DNA of 64,000 bases, taken from the NCBI RefSeq assembly GCF_000214175.1, contig NC_015564.1:4402001-4466000 (forward strand). The letters are read 5' to 3'. The notes beneath the pieces are model-generated. The model worked only from the letters and a program-made list of their open reading frames with translations. It had not been told where the DNA came from and did no database searches. This document shows, piece after piece, positions 17,172 through 26,502 of this stretch. Origin of the DNA: Hoyosella subflava DQS3-9A1 (GTDB lineage: Bacteria > Actinomycetota > Actinomycetes > Mycobacteriales > Mycobacteriaceae). The first letter of the stretch is position 1. Each line of letters starts with the position of its first letter. The position numbers and the translations under genes are program-made.

Positions 17172-18563
17172 GTGTCAAGCAATCATGTAGAAGTCGGAGA
17201 CAGGATCCGATCGGCCATCCCGATGGATCTTCAAATCCGAGGCGCCCATCTGTACGACAGGACTCGGCGCTGGGTGACAAAGACGAATGGGAAGAAGCTC
17301 TTCGTAGAGAGTCCCATCCCTCCCGTTGAGGACGTCGAGCTCGCCGACATCGACCTCAGTAATCCCTTTCTCTATCGCCAAGGACGCTGGCAGTCCTACT
17401 ATGAGCGCCTGCGAAACGAGGCTCCGGTCCACTTTCAGCCCAATAGTGCGTTCGGGCCGTTTTGGTCGGTGATGCGACACCAAGACATCGTCGCGGTCGA
17501 TAAGAACCATGAGGTCTTCTCCGCCGAGCCGATGATAGTGATCGGGTCCCCGCCTCGTTTTCTCGATATCGAAATGTTCATCGCGATGGACCCACCGCGC
17601 CACGACGTGCAGCGGGCAGCTGTGCAGGGGGTGGTGGCGCCTAAGAACCTGCGTGAGATGGAGACGCTCATTCGGTCTCGGGTTCGCGAGGTACTAGACG
17701 GCTTGCCGGTGAATCAGCCGTTCGATTGGGTCCAGGCTGTATCGATCGAACTGACAGCTCGAATGCTCGCGACGCTCTTGGACTTCCCATACGAGGAACG
17801 TCACAAACTCGTTCATTGGTCAGATATCGCGACTTCGTTCGAGGAAGCGAACGGTGGTCCTGCGGATCTCGACGAGACGTTCGACGGAATGCGCGAGATG
17901 GCGCGAGGTTTGAGTTCTCTGTGGTACGACAAGAAGGCTCGGACAGCAGCTGGGGAAGAACCCGGCTTCGATCTGATCACCATGCTGCAGAGCAACGAGA
18001 ACACCAAAGACCTAATCGACCGCCCAATGGAATTCATGGGCAACCTCGTTCTGTTGATCGTCGGAGGGAACGATACGACCCGGAACTCGATGAGTGGTGG
18101 CGTTCTGGCGCTGAACCGGTTCCCAGACCAGTTCGAAAAGCTCAAGTCCAACCCCGACCTGATCCCCAACATGGTCTCGGAGATAATCCGGTGGCAAACG
18201 CCGCTGGCATACATGCGCCGAATCGCCAAGACTGACACTATCTTGAACGGTCAGTTCATCCGTAAGGGTGACAAGGTCGTGATGTGGTACGCCTCAGGCA
18301 ACCGCGACGAGCGTGTGTTCGAGCGGCCCGATGACTTCATCATCGACCGGGCCAACGTCCGCAACCACATCGCCTTTGGGTTCGGCGTACACCGGTGCAT
18401 GGGCAACCGACTGGCCGAAATGCAGCTGCGAATTCTCTGGGAAGAGCTGCTCCCCCGCTTCGAGAACATCGAGGTCGTCGGCGAACCCGAGTACGTGCAG
18501 TCCAACTTCGTGAGGGGTATCAGCAAAATGATGGTGCGCCTCACCCCGAAATCCGGCGCATGA
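17172..18563 (+). CDS. CYP153-family cytochrome P450 alkane hydroxylase
   Basis: A 463-residue soluble class I P450. The I-helix oxygen-binding motif is GGNDTTRNSMSGG, and the haem-binding loop AFGFGVHRCMGNRLAE puts the thiolate ligand at Cys409. The GGNDTTRNS and VHRCMGNRLAE signatures, the long N-terminus and the gene order mark CYP153, which adds oxygen to the terminal carbon of medium-chain n-alkanes and related compounds. GTG 17172 is used with GAAGGGA about 10 bases upstream; the longer open frame back to 17085 runs through the ferredoxin gene. The stop overlaps the reductase start (ATGA). Confidence 0.94.
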   Translation: MSSNHVEVGDRIRSAIPMDLQIRGAHLYDRTRRWVTKTNGKKLFVESPIPPVEDVELADIDLSNPFLYRQGRWQSYYERLRNEAPVHFQPNSAFGPFWSVMRHQDIVAVDKNHEVFSAEPMIVIGSPPRFLDIEMFIAMDPPRHDVQRAAVQGVVAPKNLREMETLIRSRVREVLDGLPVNQPFDWVQAVSIELTARMLATLLDFPYEERHKLVHWSDIATSFEEANGGPADLDETFDGMREMARGLSSLWYDKKARTAAGEEPGFDLITMLQSNENTKDLIDRPMEFMGNLVLLIVGGNDTTRNSMSGGVLALNRFPDQFEKLKSNPDLIPNMVSEIIRWQTPLAYMRRIAKTDTILNGQFIRKGDKVVMWYASGNRDERVFERPDDFIIDRANVRNHIAFGFGVHRCMGNRLAEMQLRILWEELLPRFENIEVVGEPEYVQSNFVRGISKMMVRLTPKSGA

Positions 18564-19786
18564 CATCGCAGCGAGCCCTCATCATCGGTGCCAGCCATGC
18601 CGGAGCCCAACTCGCGGCGAGTCTGCGCCAAGAAGGCTGGAGCGGTGAGGTCGTCCTCATCGGCGAAGAGTCGGCAGCTCCATATCAACGCCCTCCGCTG
18701 TCGAAGTCCTACCTGGCCGGCAAATGCTCACTCGACGAGATCACCATCCGCAGTTCGGACTTCTACTCCAAGCAGCGAATCCAGCTTCTGGACGCGCACG
18801 TGGAGGCGATCAACCGCTCGGCTGGGAACATCGTTATGAGCACCGGCGAAACACTGACATACGACAAGCTCGCGCTGTGCACGGGAGCCCGCCCTCGTCA
18901 GTTCCGCGTTCCTGGGGCCGAGCTCGCTGGGGTCCATTACCTTCGGACTGCCGCAGACGTCGAGATAATCCGCACATCCGCCACCCCCGGGCGGCGGGTG
19001 GCGATCGTCGGGGGCGGCTACATCGGACTTGAGACGGCCGCCTCGCTACGCGCCCTGGACCTGGACCTGGAAGTCACCGTGCTCGAGGCGACCACTCGCG
19101 TCCTCGAGCGGGTCACTGCTCCCGCCGTATCAACGTTCTTCGAGCGGATCCACCGAGAGGAGGGCATCGACATCCGAACGGGCGCCAAAGTCGCAGCATT
19201 AGTCGGAGACGACTGCGTCCGCGAGGTCACACTATCTACTGGCGAGTCGATTCCGACTGATCTCGTCATCGTGGGCATTGGTGTTGAACCGAGAACGGAA
19301 CTCGCCGAGGCGGCGGGCTTGACCCTGAACGATGGTGTGGTGATCGACGAGCACGCCCGAACCAGTGACCCAGCCATCGTTGCCGCCGGAGACTGTGCCA
19401 GCAAGTACATCTCTCGATACGGTCGCCGAGTCCGGCTGGAGTCCGTACCCGGAGCAACCGATCAGGCGAAACTCGCCGCGGCTACCCTTTGCGGGAAGTC
19501 CAAGAGCGCAGTGTCGCTGCCCTGGTTCTGGTCAGATCAGTACGATGTCAAACTCCAAATTGCCGGTCTGAGCTGTGGATACGACCAAGTTGTCCTAAGC
19601 GGCGATCCGACCGTAGGCCGTAGCTTCAGCTGCTTCTACCTCCGTGGTGGTGAACTCCTTGCTGCAGACTGCATCAATCGCCCCCGTGATTTCATGCTCA
19701 GCAAACAGGTCATCACACAGCAGCGTCCTTTCGTCCAAACCGATTTCATTCATACGGGTTCTCCCGAGTCCTCGGGCGATGGGTAG
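18560..19786 (+). CDS. NAD(P)H:ferredoxin reductase (FAD), redox partner of CYP153
   Basis: A 408-residue reductase of the putidaredoxin/rubredoxin reductase family. The first Rossmann motif GASHAGAQLAASL binds FAD and the second, VAIVGGGYIGLETAASL near residue 150, binds NAD(P)H. The late FAD motif is IVAAGDCAS. It also has the typical PYQRPPLSKSYL segment. It begins inside the P450 stop codon. Together with the ferredoxin it forms the class I electron chain of CYP153. Confidence 0.94.
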   Translation: MTSQRALIIGASHAGAQLAASLRQEGWSGEVVLIGEESAAPYQRPPLSKSYLAGKCSLDEITIRSSDFYSKQRIQLLDAHVEAINRSAGNIVMSTGETLTYDKLALCTGARPRQFRVPGAELAGVHYLRTAADVEIIRTSATPGRRVAIVGGGYIGLETAASLRALDLDLEVTVLEATTRVLERVTAPAVSTFFERIHREEGIDIRTGAKVAALVGDDCVREVTLSTGESIPTDLVIVGIGVEPRTELAEAAGLTLNDGVVIDEHARTSDPAIVAAGDCASKYISRYGRRVRLESVPGATDQAKLAAATLCGKSKSAVSLPWFWSDQYDVKLQIAGLSCGYDQVVLSGDPTVGRSFSCFYLRGGELLAADCINRPRDFMLSKQVITQQRPFVQTDFIHTGSPESSGDG

Positions 19787-19999
19787 GCCAGTCCCGAGCG
19801 GGACTCGCACGGTCAGTGGCGGAGCTTTGCCGAACGGCGCTGACATTCCATTGGCGCAGCAAGAGAGCCCGTTTCGTACCCACTGTCAGACTCACTGATG
19901 AGACGGTGCGCCGCGCCATCTCGCCGTTCACGATCACGGCGTCCAACGGACCGCGAAGAACGCTACGGATCCCCGCCTGCCGTTCAGAAAGGAACTCTG

Positions 20000-21061
20000 A
20001 TGACTCGCCAGACGCTCATCGAGAACTACCCACATCGGATCGGGGGACACTGCGGCTCAGCCGCGATGCGAGACCTTCTGCACTGGCAAGGCCTCGACTG
20101 GGGAGAACCGCCCAATGAAGGACTCGTCTTCACCCTCGGGGGGTCACTTGGCCTGTCCTACTTGCTCTCGAGCGACCTCTTTCCACCGCTTTACCTGGTA
20201 GGGAGAGACTCCGATTTCGAAGTAAATCTCCCCCATCTACTGGGCGCACAGGTCCAAGTGCTCACGACCGACGATCCCCGAGAAGGATGGTCGTGGATTA
20301 GCCAGGAGATCGATGCCGGCAGGCCAGCCCTAATATGGGGCGACATTGCAGAGTTGCCCTACCTGCGGGTTCGGCTCCAGATGAGTCGCCACGATATCGT
20401 GGTAATTGGTTACGACGAGGCCGAGAGGATCGCCTTCGTTGTTGACAACGACCGTGCCGAGGTCCAAGAGGTTCCGTTCGAAGCTCTCGCTCGAGCACGG
20501 TCGTCGATGTCATTCCCACAACCGACACGTCACACCACGTACCGCATCGCCTGGCCGGATGTGTTGCCGGATCTTGCGCAGGTTGCCGCGACGGCTTTCC
20601 GTCAATCGGCAGCGAACATGCGCCACCCAACTCCGCCCGGGATCGCCGATCTCACAACCGCGGTGAGCGGTACCGAAGGCTTAGCAGCGGTCGCCCAGCT
20701 CGCCGCTGATGTCCGGACTTGGTCCCATCTACCGGCTGACGAACTCGAGATCCTCTTACTCAGCCTGAACGCTTTCATCGAGAAGGCCGGCACCGGTGGC
20801 GGCCTGTTCCGAAAGCTGCTCGCTGACGGCTGCGCGGACGTGGCACGTTTGACCGGTGACCTCGCGACCGAAGATCTCTCCGTAGTCGCCAGACGCTGTG
20901 CACAGACATGGACGGAGGCCGGCCGAGCCGGGATCGAGGACGAGGTCGATGCGCATACTCGGCTGGAGCGCGTGGCTTCGACGGTTAGCCTCCTACCCAC
21001 GCTCGAGCTTCAACTGGCTGAAGCTCTGGAGTCAGCTTCGCGATCACTCGCGGCAGCCTGA
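20000..21061 (+). CDS. BtrH-like protein (BtrH N-terminal/DUF4872 family)
   Basis: A 353-residue soluble protein. The N-terminal half begins with HRIGGHCGSAAMRDLLHWQG, the cysteine-containing signature of the BtrH N-terminal domain, which in butirosin synthesis transfers an acyl chain from a carrier protein. The second half (about 190-353) is all helical, like DUF4872. ATG 20000 follows AGAAAGGA. It lies 213 bases after the CYP153 operon on the same strand and may be co-transcribed, but no carrier protein or antibiotic cluster is nearby. The acyl-transfer or thioesterase role is family-based inference. Confidence 0.75.
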   Translation: MTRQTLIENYPHRIGGHCGSAAMRDLLHWQGLDWGEPPNEGLVFTLGGSLGLSYLLSSDLFPPLYLVGRDSDFEVNLPHLLGAQVQVLTTDDPREGWSWISQEIDAGRPALIWGDIAELPYLRVRLQMSRHDIVVIGYDEAERIAFVVDNDRAEVQEVPFEALARARSSMSFPQPTRHTTYRIAWPDVLPDLAQVAATAFRQSAANMRHPTPPGIADLTTAVSGTEGLAAVAQLAADVRTWSHLPADELEILLLSLNAFIEKAGTGGGLFRKLLADGCADVARLTGDLATEDLSVVARRCAQTWTEAGRAGIEDEVDAHTRLERVASTVSLLPTLELQLAEALESASRSLAAA

Positions 21062-21235
21062 AGAACCGGGAAGACCAAAACGGACTGTAGAAGTTCCGGC
21101 CGCACTCACCGACTGCAGTGGGTGGCGCGCCGACGCTTGTGCACCGAAACGAGCGGGCTCTGGGTTTGACCGCCACCTCCCCTGTGACCTCGGCGGCGAG
21201 CGGTCCCACCTATCGAACAAGTAGGAACGCCTGAT

Positions 21236-21925
21236 TCAGCAGGGTCCGCCGATGACGCCAGGGCGGTTCAGATCGTGGCTGGATTCGGCCGGGATGGGTT
21301 TGTCTCCTTGCTTGCGGGCCGTAAGAAAATCATCAACGAGTTGCACGCATCCGTCGTGGTCGACCGTGCAGAGCCCGGTGAGGCGAGCGAACACGACGGG
21401 GCCGAGGAGTTGAACGATCGCGAAGGTGGCGTCGATGTTCCCGAGCTGTGCTCGCACGTCAGGCTGGGTGAGGATGTGGTCAAAGGGCTGCCGGTACTCC
21501 TCAATGACTCGACTGCGCAGTGAGGTGATCGCGGCCGAATCGGCAGGATCGCTGCCGACTGATCCGATTGACAGCCAAGCCAGAGTTGTAATGTTCAGCG
21601 GCGCCTGGTCAATCAGGTCAGCTTGGGCCGTAAGAAGCGCGATGAGTTGGTCCCGTACCGACCCACTGGCGGTAGAGACCTCGACGCGAGGCAACAACCG
21701 CTCGAAGGACGCTGCAAGCAACTGGGCGGTGCCGCCGAAATGTCGATAGAGCGTGGCCCGCGCGACCTTTGACACTCGAGTGACCGCCTCGACGGTAACC
21801 GCCTCTACACCGCCAGTGCTCAGAAGATGCGTAGCAGCGTCGAGTAATCGTTTTCGCGAGCGCAGCAGTCGCGGATCGAGCTCGTCGTCGTCCGTAGCGG
21901 GCCGGTCAGCACTCCAGTCGTTCAC
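21236..21925 (-). CDS. TetR-family regulator, divergent from a broken MFS exporter
   Basis: A 229-residue TetR protein. The HTH spans about residues 25-70 (RKRLLDAATHLLSTGGVEAVTVEAVTRVSKVARATLYRHFGG). A TetR_C helical domain follows. It is read divergently from the exporter pseudogene at 22044, the classic layout for a drug-efflux repressor. An inverted repeat at 21999-22014 is the likely operator. Since its target gene is destroyed, the repressor may now only regulate itself. Confidence 0.88.
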   Translation of the reverse strand: MNDWSADRPATDDDELDPRLLRSRKRLLDAATHLLSTGGVEAVTVEAVTRVSKVARATLYRHFGGTAQLLAASFERLLPRVEVSTASGSVRDQLIALLTAQADLIDQAPLNITTLAWLSIGSVGSDPADSAAITSLRSRVIEEYRQPFDHILTQPDVRAQLGNIDATFAIVQLLGPVVFARLTGLCTVDHDGCVQLVDDFLTARKQGDKPIPAESSHDLNRPGVIGGPC

Positions 21926-21998
21926 GCTCTCCCCCTTCGGCCGACGTTCACTTCTCGTCCAAGCTAACCTGTCCAGCCAGCCGGATACTGTGATACTA

Positions 21999-22014
21999 CT
22001 TGTCTCGAAACAAG
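21999..22014. promoter_or_regulatory. Candidate TetR operator before the MFS gene
   Basis: CTTGT and ACAAG arms form an imperfect palindrome (CTTGTCTCGAAACAAG) about 30 bases before the MFS start codon and 73 bases before the TetR start. Its position between divergent genes supports an operator. Confidence 0.5.
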
Positions 22015-23316
22015 ATCGACCATCTCACAGCAAGGGGCCGGCGATGAACTCGTCCCAACAGACCATCACCGAGTCATCCCGGTGGACCCGAGCCGAATGG
22101 TGGATGCTCACGGTGTCGTGCCTTGCCGTGGCGTTGGTGGTCGCGGCCATGGCCGCACTGTATTCGGCATTACCGCAGATAGCGGTAGAGACTGGAGCGA
22201 CGCAAGCCCAGCTGACCTGGATCGTCGATGGCTACACGCTGGTACTGGCGTGCCTGGTCCTGCCCGCTGGAGCGATCGGTGACCGCTACGGGAGACGGGC
22301 GGTTCTCGTAATAGGTCTGGTGATATTCACCATGGCGTCCGCACTTCCCCTGCTGCTATCTGACCCGGCGTGGTTGATCGCTGCGCGAGCGATTGCCGGG
22401 GCGGGCGCTGCACTGGTAATGCCCTCGACGCTATCGATTCTGACCGCTGGTTTTGCCGCCGTTCATCGCGGCCGAGCAGTAGGTGTGTGGGCTGGAGTCG
22501 CCGGCTCCGGAGCAGTGTTGGGCATCCTCGGCGCTGGGGTGTTGCTTGAGCGTTGGTCGTGGGTGTCGGTATTTGTCGGCCTGACTGCAGCGGGAGCGTT
22601 ATTGGCCGCGCTGGCGTGCACGATCGCTGAGTCCAGCCAGCATGATCACCCTCCCGTGGACTGGGTGGGCGCGGGGGCAGCTGCGGTTGCGGTTGCGGGA
22701 ATCGTATTCGCCACGATCGAGTTTCCCGCGCGGGGTTGGGCCGACCCGACTGTTCTCGCCAGCGCCGGGGTCGGCATCTTGGCGACAGTCTTTTTCATCC
22801 TCTTTGAGCTGCGATCCTCGGCCCCCTTGTTGGATGTTCGGTTGTTCGCCAGGCGCGGTTTCAGCGCCGGCTCGTTGTCGGTGGCCATCCAGTTCTTGGT
22901 TACTTTTGGGGTGTTTCTACTCCTGGTGCAGTACCTGCAATTAATCCTTGGCTACGGACCGTTGGCCTCGGCGTTGGGATTGGTGCCGATGACGGTCCCA
23001 CTGATCGTGATCTCGGTGATCGCCCCCCCGACTGTCACAGCGATTTGGGCTGCGAGTGATGACCGTCGCTGGCCTGGTGACCATCGCAGTTGGCCTGATG
23101 CTGGTGAGCAGGCTGACCGTCGATGCACGTTACCTCGACCTGCTATGGCCGCTGTTAATCATGAGCGCAGGACTTGGACTATGTACAGCCCCGGCAACCT
23201 ACGCCATCATCGCCGAAACTCCGGAGAGCAAACACGGGGTGGCCGCCGCAGTCAACGATGCGGCCCGCGAGATCGGCGCTGCGATGGGGATCGCAGTGGC
23301 CGGCAGTGTGCTGGCC

Positions 23317-24775
23317 GAGCCTGTCAAGATTTTTGTGTAAGTTGTTGTGTTCGTGTGGGTTACAGGTGGGGATTTATCCGGTCGGGGTAGGCGAGGGCGA
23401 GTTGGGCTAGGGCTTGTTTCCAGTTCGTAACGAGTTGTCCCTCGACGAGTCGGCCGTCGGCTTTGCGTTTAGCGCCGCGGCCGAGCCCGCGTTCTTTGGC
23501 GCGTTCGCGGGCGCGTTTGTCCTCGATGTTGCAGATCGCCAGCCATAGCAGCTTGACCACGGCCTGATCATTCGGGAAGTGCCCCCGATTTTTGATGATC
23601 TTGCGCAGCTGGTAGTTCAGCGACTCGATCGCGTTCGTGGTGTAAATGACCCGCCGCAGCATCGGCGGGAACGCCAGAAACGGCGTGAACCGGTCCCACG
23701 CGTCTTCGAACACGCGCACCGCGTGCGGATTGCGCTTGCCCAGTTCAGAGGACGCGAACGCGTCCAGGGCAGCCCGAGCGGCCGCCTCGTCGGCGGCCTG
23801 GTACACGTTCTTGAGCGCTGCGGCGACGGCTTTGCGCTGCCCGTACGCGACAAAGCGCATCGCGTTGCGGATCAAATGCACAACGCACGTTTGGACCAGC
23901 GAATCGGGCCAGGTCGCCTCGATCGCCTCCGGGAAGCCGGTCAGCCCGTCACAACAGACGATCAGCACGTCGCGGACCCCGCGATTGGCCAGTTCGGCGC
24001 ACACCCCGGCCCAGAACTTCGCGCCCTCGGTGGCCTGGACCCAGGTCCCGAGAACATGCTTGATGCCGTCCATGTCCACGCCGACGGCGATATGAGCGGC
24101 CTTGTTACGCACGTGAGCCCCGTCGCGGACCTTCACCACGATCGCGTCCAGATAGATCACCGGGTAAAACGACTCCAGCGGACGGCGCTGCCAGGCTATG
24201 ACCTCCTCGAGCACCTCGTCGGTGATCTTGGAGATCGTTTCCCGGCTGACCTCCGCCCCGATCGTGGATACCAGGTGGTGCTCGATATCGCGGACGGTCA
24301 TCCCGCCCGCGTACAGCGAGATGATCATGTCATCGAGGCCTCCGGCGCGGCGGGACCCCTTAGGCACCAGCATCGGGGTGAACGAGCCGTCGCGGTCCCG
24401 CGGGACCGCGAGCTCGATGTCTCCGGCGCTGGTCGCCACAGTTTTCGGATAGGCGCCGTTGCGTGAGTTCGGGTGCAGCGCGGCATCGGGATCGCCTTTC
24501 TCATACCCGAGATGCCCGGTCAGCTCCGCCTGCAAGCCCCGCTCGAGACCGGCCTTGATCAGCTGTTGTATCAGCCCGTCCTTGCCGTCAAGCTGCACAG
24601 TCCCCGCATCAATCATCGCGTACAGCTCATCCAGCGCGCCCGACGCCTCAAGCGCCTCCACACCCTCCCGCTGCGCACGTCGGCGCTCATCACGCTCAAG
24701 CTTGTCAACCATGCTCATCAGTGTCACTGCTTTCTATGAGGAACACACGCCTCACACAAACCATCTGACACGCTC
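23317..24775 (-). mobile_element. IS256-family insertion sequence
   Basis: About 1.46 kb with imperfect terminal inverted repeats: left GAGCCTGTCAAGATTTTTGT, right (complement) GAGCGTGTCAGATGGTTTGT. The flanks hold a near-perfect 8-base target duplication (TGCTGGCC at 23309-23316 and TGCTGGGC at 24776-24783), the size known for IS256 elements. It contains a single transposase gene and is inserted in the MFS gene. Confidence 0.87.
23360..24727 (-). CDS. IS256-family (mutator-type) transposase
   Basis: A protein of about 455 residues, full length for the family. The N-terminal part carries GKDGLIQQLIKAGLERGLQAELTGHLGYEKGD. The DDE core starts at FYPVIYLDAIVVKVRDG, holds the second Asp in VLIVCCDGLTGFPEAI, and has the Glu within TTNAIESLNYQLRKI. 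The order MYAGGMTVRDIEHHL before the core is also typical. The ATG at 24727 or an in-frame ATG at 24715 (MSMVDKLERDE) is the start. It appears intact, so the element may be active. Confidence 0.95.
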   Translation of the reverse strand: MTLMSMVDKLERDERRRAQREGVEALEASGALDELYAMIDAGTVQLDGKDGLIQQLIKAGLERGLQAELTGHLGYEKGDPDAALHPNSRNGAYPKTVATSAGDIELAVPRDRDGSFTPMLVPKGSRRAGGLDDMIISLYAGGMTVRDIEHHLVSTIGAEVSRETISKITDEVLEEVIAWQRRPLESFYPVIYLDAIVVKVRDGAHVRNKAAHIAVGVDMDGIKHVLGTWVQATEGAKFWAGVCAELANRGVRDVLIVCCDGLTGFPEAIEATWPDSLVQTCVVHLIRNAMRFVAYGQRKAVAAALKNVYQAADEAAARAALDAFASSELGKRNPHAVRVFEDAWDRFTPFLAFPPMLRRVIYTTNAIESLNYQLRKIIKNRGHFPNDQAVVKLLWLAICNIEDKRARERAKERGLGRGAKRKADGRLVEGQLVTNWKQALAQLALAYPDRINPHL

Positions 24776-25096
24776 TGCTGGGCCGCCGGATACACTCGCC
24801 ACATTCAACCCACCCTTCCTCAGCTACCCGAACCTGCCCGTGGTCCGGTCGCCGATTCTCTGGCCGCCGCCCTAGAGGTCGCCGCACAAGCCGGACCAAT
24901 GGCGCAACCATTGGTCGACTCCGCCAAAGAAGCATTTGTGAACGGCAGCAGTCAGGCCACGCTTACGTTGGCAATCCTTACCGCCGGCGCCGCAGTCTTG
25001 CTAGCGTTCCTTGCCCCGGGCACTGCTGGCTCACGCGACCACAAAACCATGGCCAGCTCAAAAGTACCGGCTCACCGGGCAGTGGCGGATAAGTAG

Positions 25097-25382
25097 CCGA
25101 TCCAGATTCAGACTGCATGGAGAATCTGCCCAAGGTCATCAAGAACCGCAGTTACGGGGCACACGGCCGGGTTCAGCGCGGACAGCCTCCATACGAACAC
25201 CCGGTCGCGACTCCCCCGCCAGCTCTCGCTCACGAGCTTCATTCTGCTCGGCAGTCGACAACAACAGATACGCCACCCCACTAACCGCTCAGACCACGCG
25301 GCAGCTTTGGCCTGCCAGTAACTCCACCAAGCTCTCAACAGATTCTTCTACTGAGTCGACTTGCCCGCCAGGATGAGCAACC
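25097..25382. other. Junction between two gene remnants
   Basis: No supported gene lies between the end of the MFS remnant and the start of the P-type ATPase remnant. The 5' part of the ATPase gene is missing, so a deletion breakpoint probably lies near 25380-25400. Confidence 0.4.
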
Positions 25383-26197
25383 TTGGCTGTGCTGAAGGCG
25401 ACAGATTTCTCTTCATATCCAGCTGTAGGCGTCAAGGCAACGGTGGAGGGCACCGTGGTCGAGGTCGGCGGCCCCTACCTCCTCGACCAGCACGACCGCG
25501 ATGAACTCCCCGTCGCCGATCAATGGCGCGACCAGGGCGCGATCATCCTGCACATCCTCGCCGAGAACCGGGTGATCGGCGCATTGCGGTTGGCCGATGA
25601 GATCCGGCCGGAGTCCCGTGAGGCCGTCGACGCGCTCCATGCTGCTGGTGCGCAGGTCGTCATGATCACCGGCGATGCTCAGGCCGTCGCCGACACCGTC
25701 GCCGCCGAGCTCGGCATCGACCGGGTATTCGCCGGGGTCCGGCCCGAGGACAAGGCCGCCAAGGTCGCTGAGCTCCAATCCGAAGGCAAGAAAGTCGCGA
25801 TGGTCGGCGACGGTGTCAATGACGCTCCCGCGCTGGCCCAAGCCGATGTCGGCATCGCCATCGGCGCCGGGACCGACGTGGCGATCGGCTCCGCAGGAGT
25901 CATCCTGGCCAGCTCGGATCCGCGCTCGGTGCTCTCGGTCATCGAACTCTCCCGCGCGAGCTACCGCAAGATGAAGCAGAACCTGTGGTGGGCCGCCGGG
26001 TACAACCTCGCCGCCGTGCCTCTCGCCGCTGGAGTGCTGGCCCCATCGGATTCGTGTTGCCGATGAGCGTCGGCGCCATCCTCATGTCGCTATCGACAGT
26101 CGTTGTTGCCCTCAACGCCCAGCTGCTGCGCCGCCTCGACCTCCGACCCGACACTATCTCCGGTCAGGCCCCCGCCAACAAACGCGAGCCGACTTGA
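25383..26197 (+). pseudogene. Remnant of a copper/heavy-metal P1B-type ATPase
   Basis: Only the C-terminal third of a CopA/CopB-type pump is present. The reading picks up at KATDFSSYPAVGVKA, contains the nucleotide-binding part and the hinge motif MVGDGVNDAPALAQADVGIA, and the helix-7 region YRKMKQNLWWAAGYN. The N-terminal metal-binding region, the CPx helix and the DKTGT phosphorylation site are absent. A second lesion near 26043 (one C short in a C run) shifts the frame. The true end, IGFVLPMSVGAILMSLSTVV, is in the other frame and stops at 26197. It cannot encode a working pump. Confidence 0.87.
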
Positions 26198-26502
26198 ATA
26201 CCGTCCCATCCACCTGGCACAGAGCCCTTCTCTCTCCCTCGGTCGCGGGGTCACAACCGTGACCGACAACTACAAAGTCCGTTGGGACAACACCTCGCTC
26301 CCGGTGCCCGTAGACGGCCCTGCCCGTACAGTTCCACCTTGTGACTGTGACCTGAAATTCGTCGATTCCTCGCCCACGCGCGAGCGGCGGAGCCCTGGGG
26401 AGGTCCGGTGACCACCCGCTGTCCACAATGTGGGGGTTCGCGTCCCCTCAGCTCCATACCCTCAGGTCAACATGGGCACTCAGGAAGCAGCGAGTCGCAC
26501 AC
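26198..26502. other. Gene-free stretch
   Basis: No supported gene, hairpin or repeat was found here. A short frame from GTG 26259 (VTDNYKVRWDNTSLP) lacks family features. The stretch separates the decayed block from the TetR/P450 pair. Confidence 0.35.

Larger units (their letters stand above)
22044..25096 (+). pseudogene. MFS drug-exporter gene (14-TM EmrB/QacA type), frameshifted and split by IS256-type element
   Basis: The intact start (ATG 22044) gives MFS helices with the A-motif GDRYGRRAVLVIG and the C-motif region VAGSGAVLGILGAGVLLE. Around the C7 run at 23023-23029 the frame shifts: upstream coding ends in VISVIAPP and the correct reading resumes as LSQRFGLRVMTVAGLVTIAVGLM. Removing one C restores the frame. 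The gene is then interrupted at AGSVLA by the element at 23317-24775. The C-terminal end resumes after it as AAGYTRHIQPTLPQLPEPARG (from about 24785) and runs to TAA at 25096, including the last transmembrane helix. A functional exporter is therefore not expected. Confidence 0.88.

Noticed and set aside
23579-24466. A 295-residue open frame antisense to the IS256 transposase
   Set aside because: It is a shadow of the conserved DDE transposase on the other strand.
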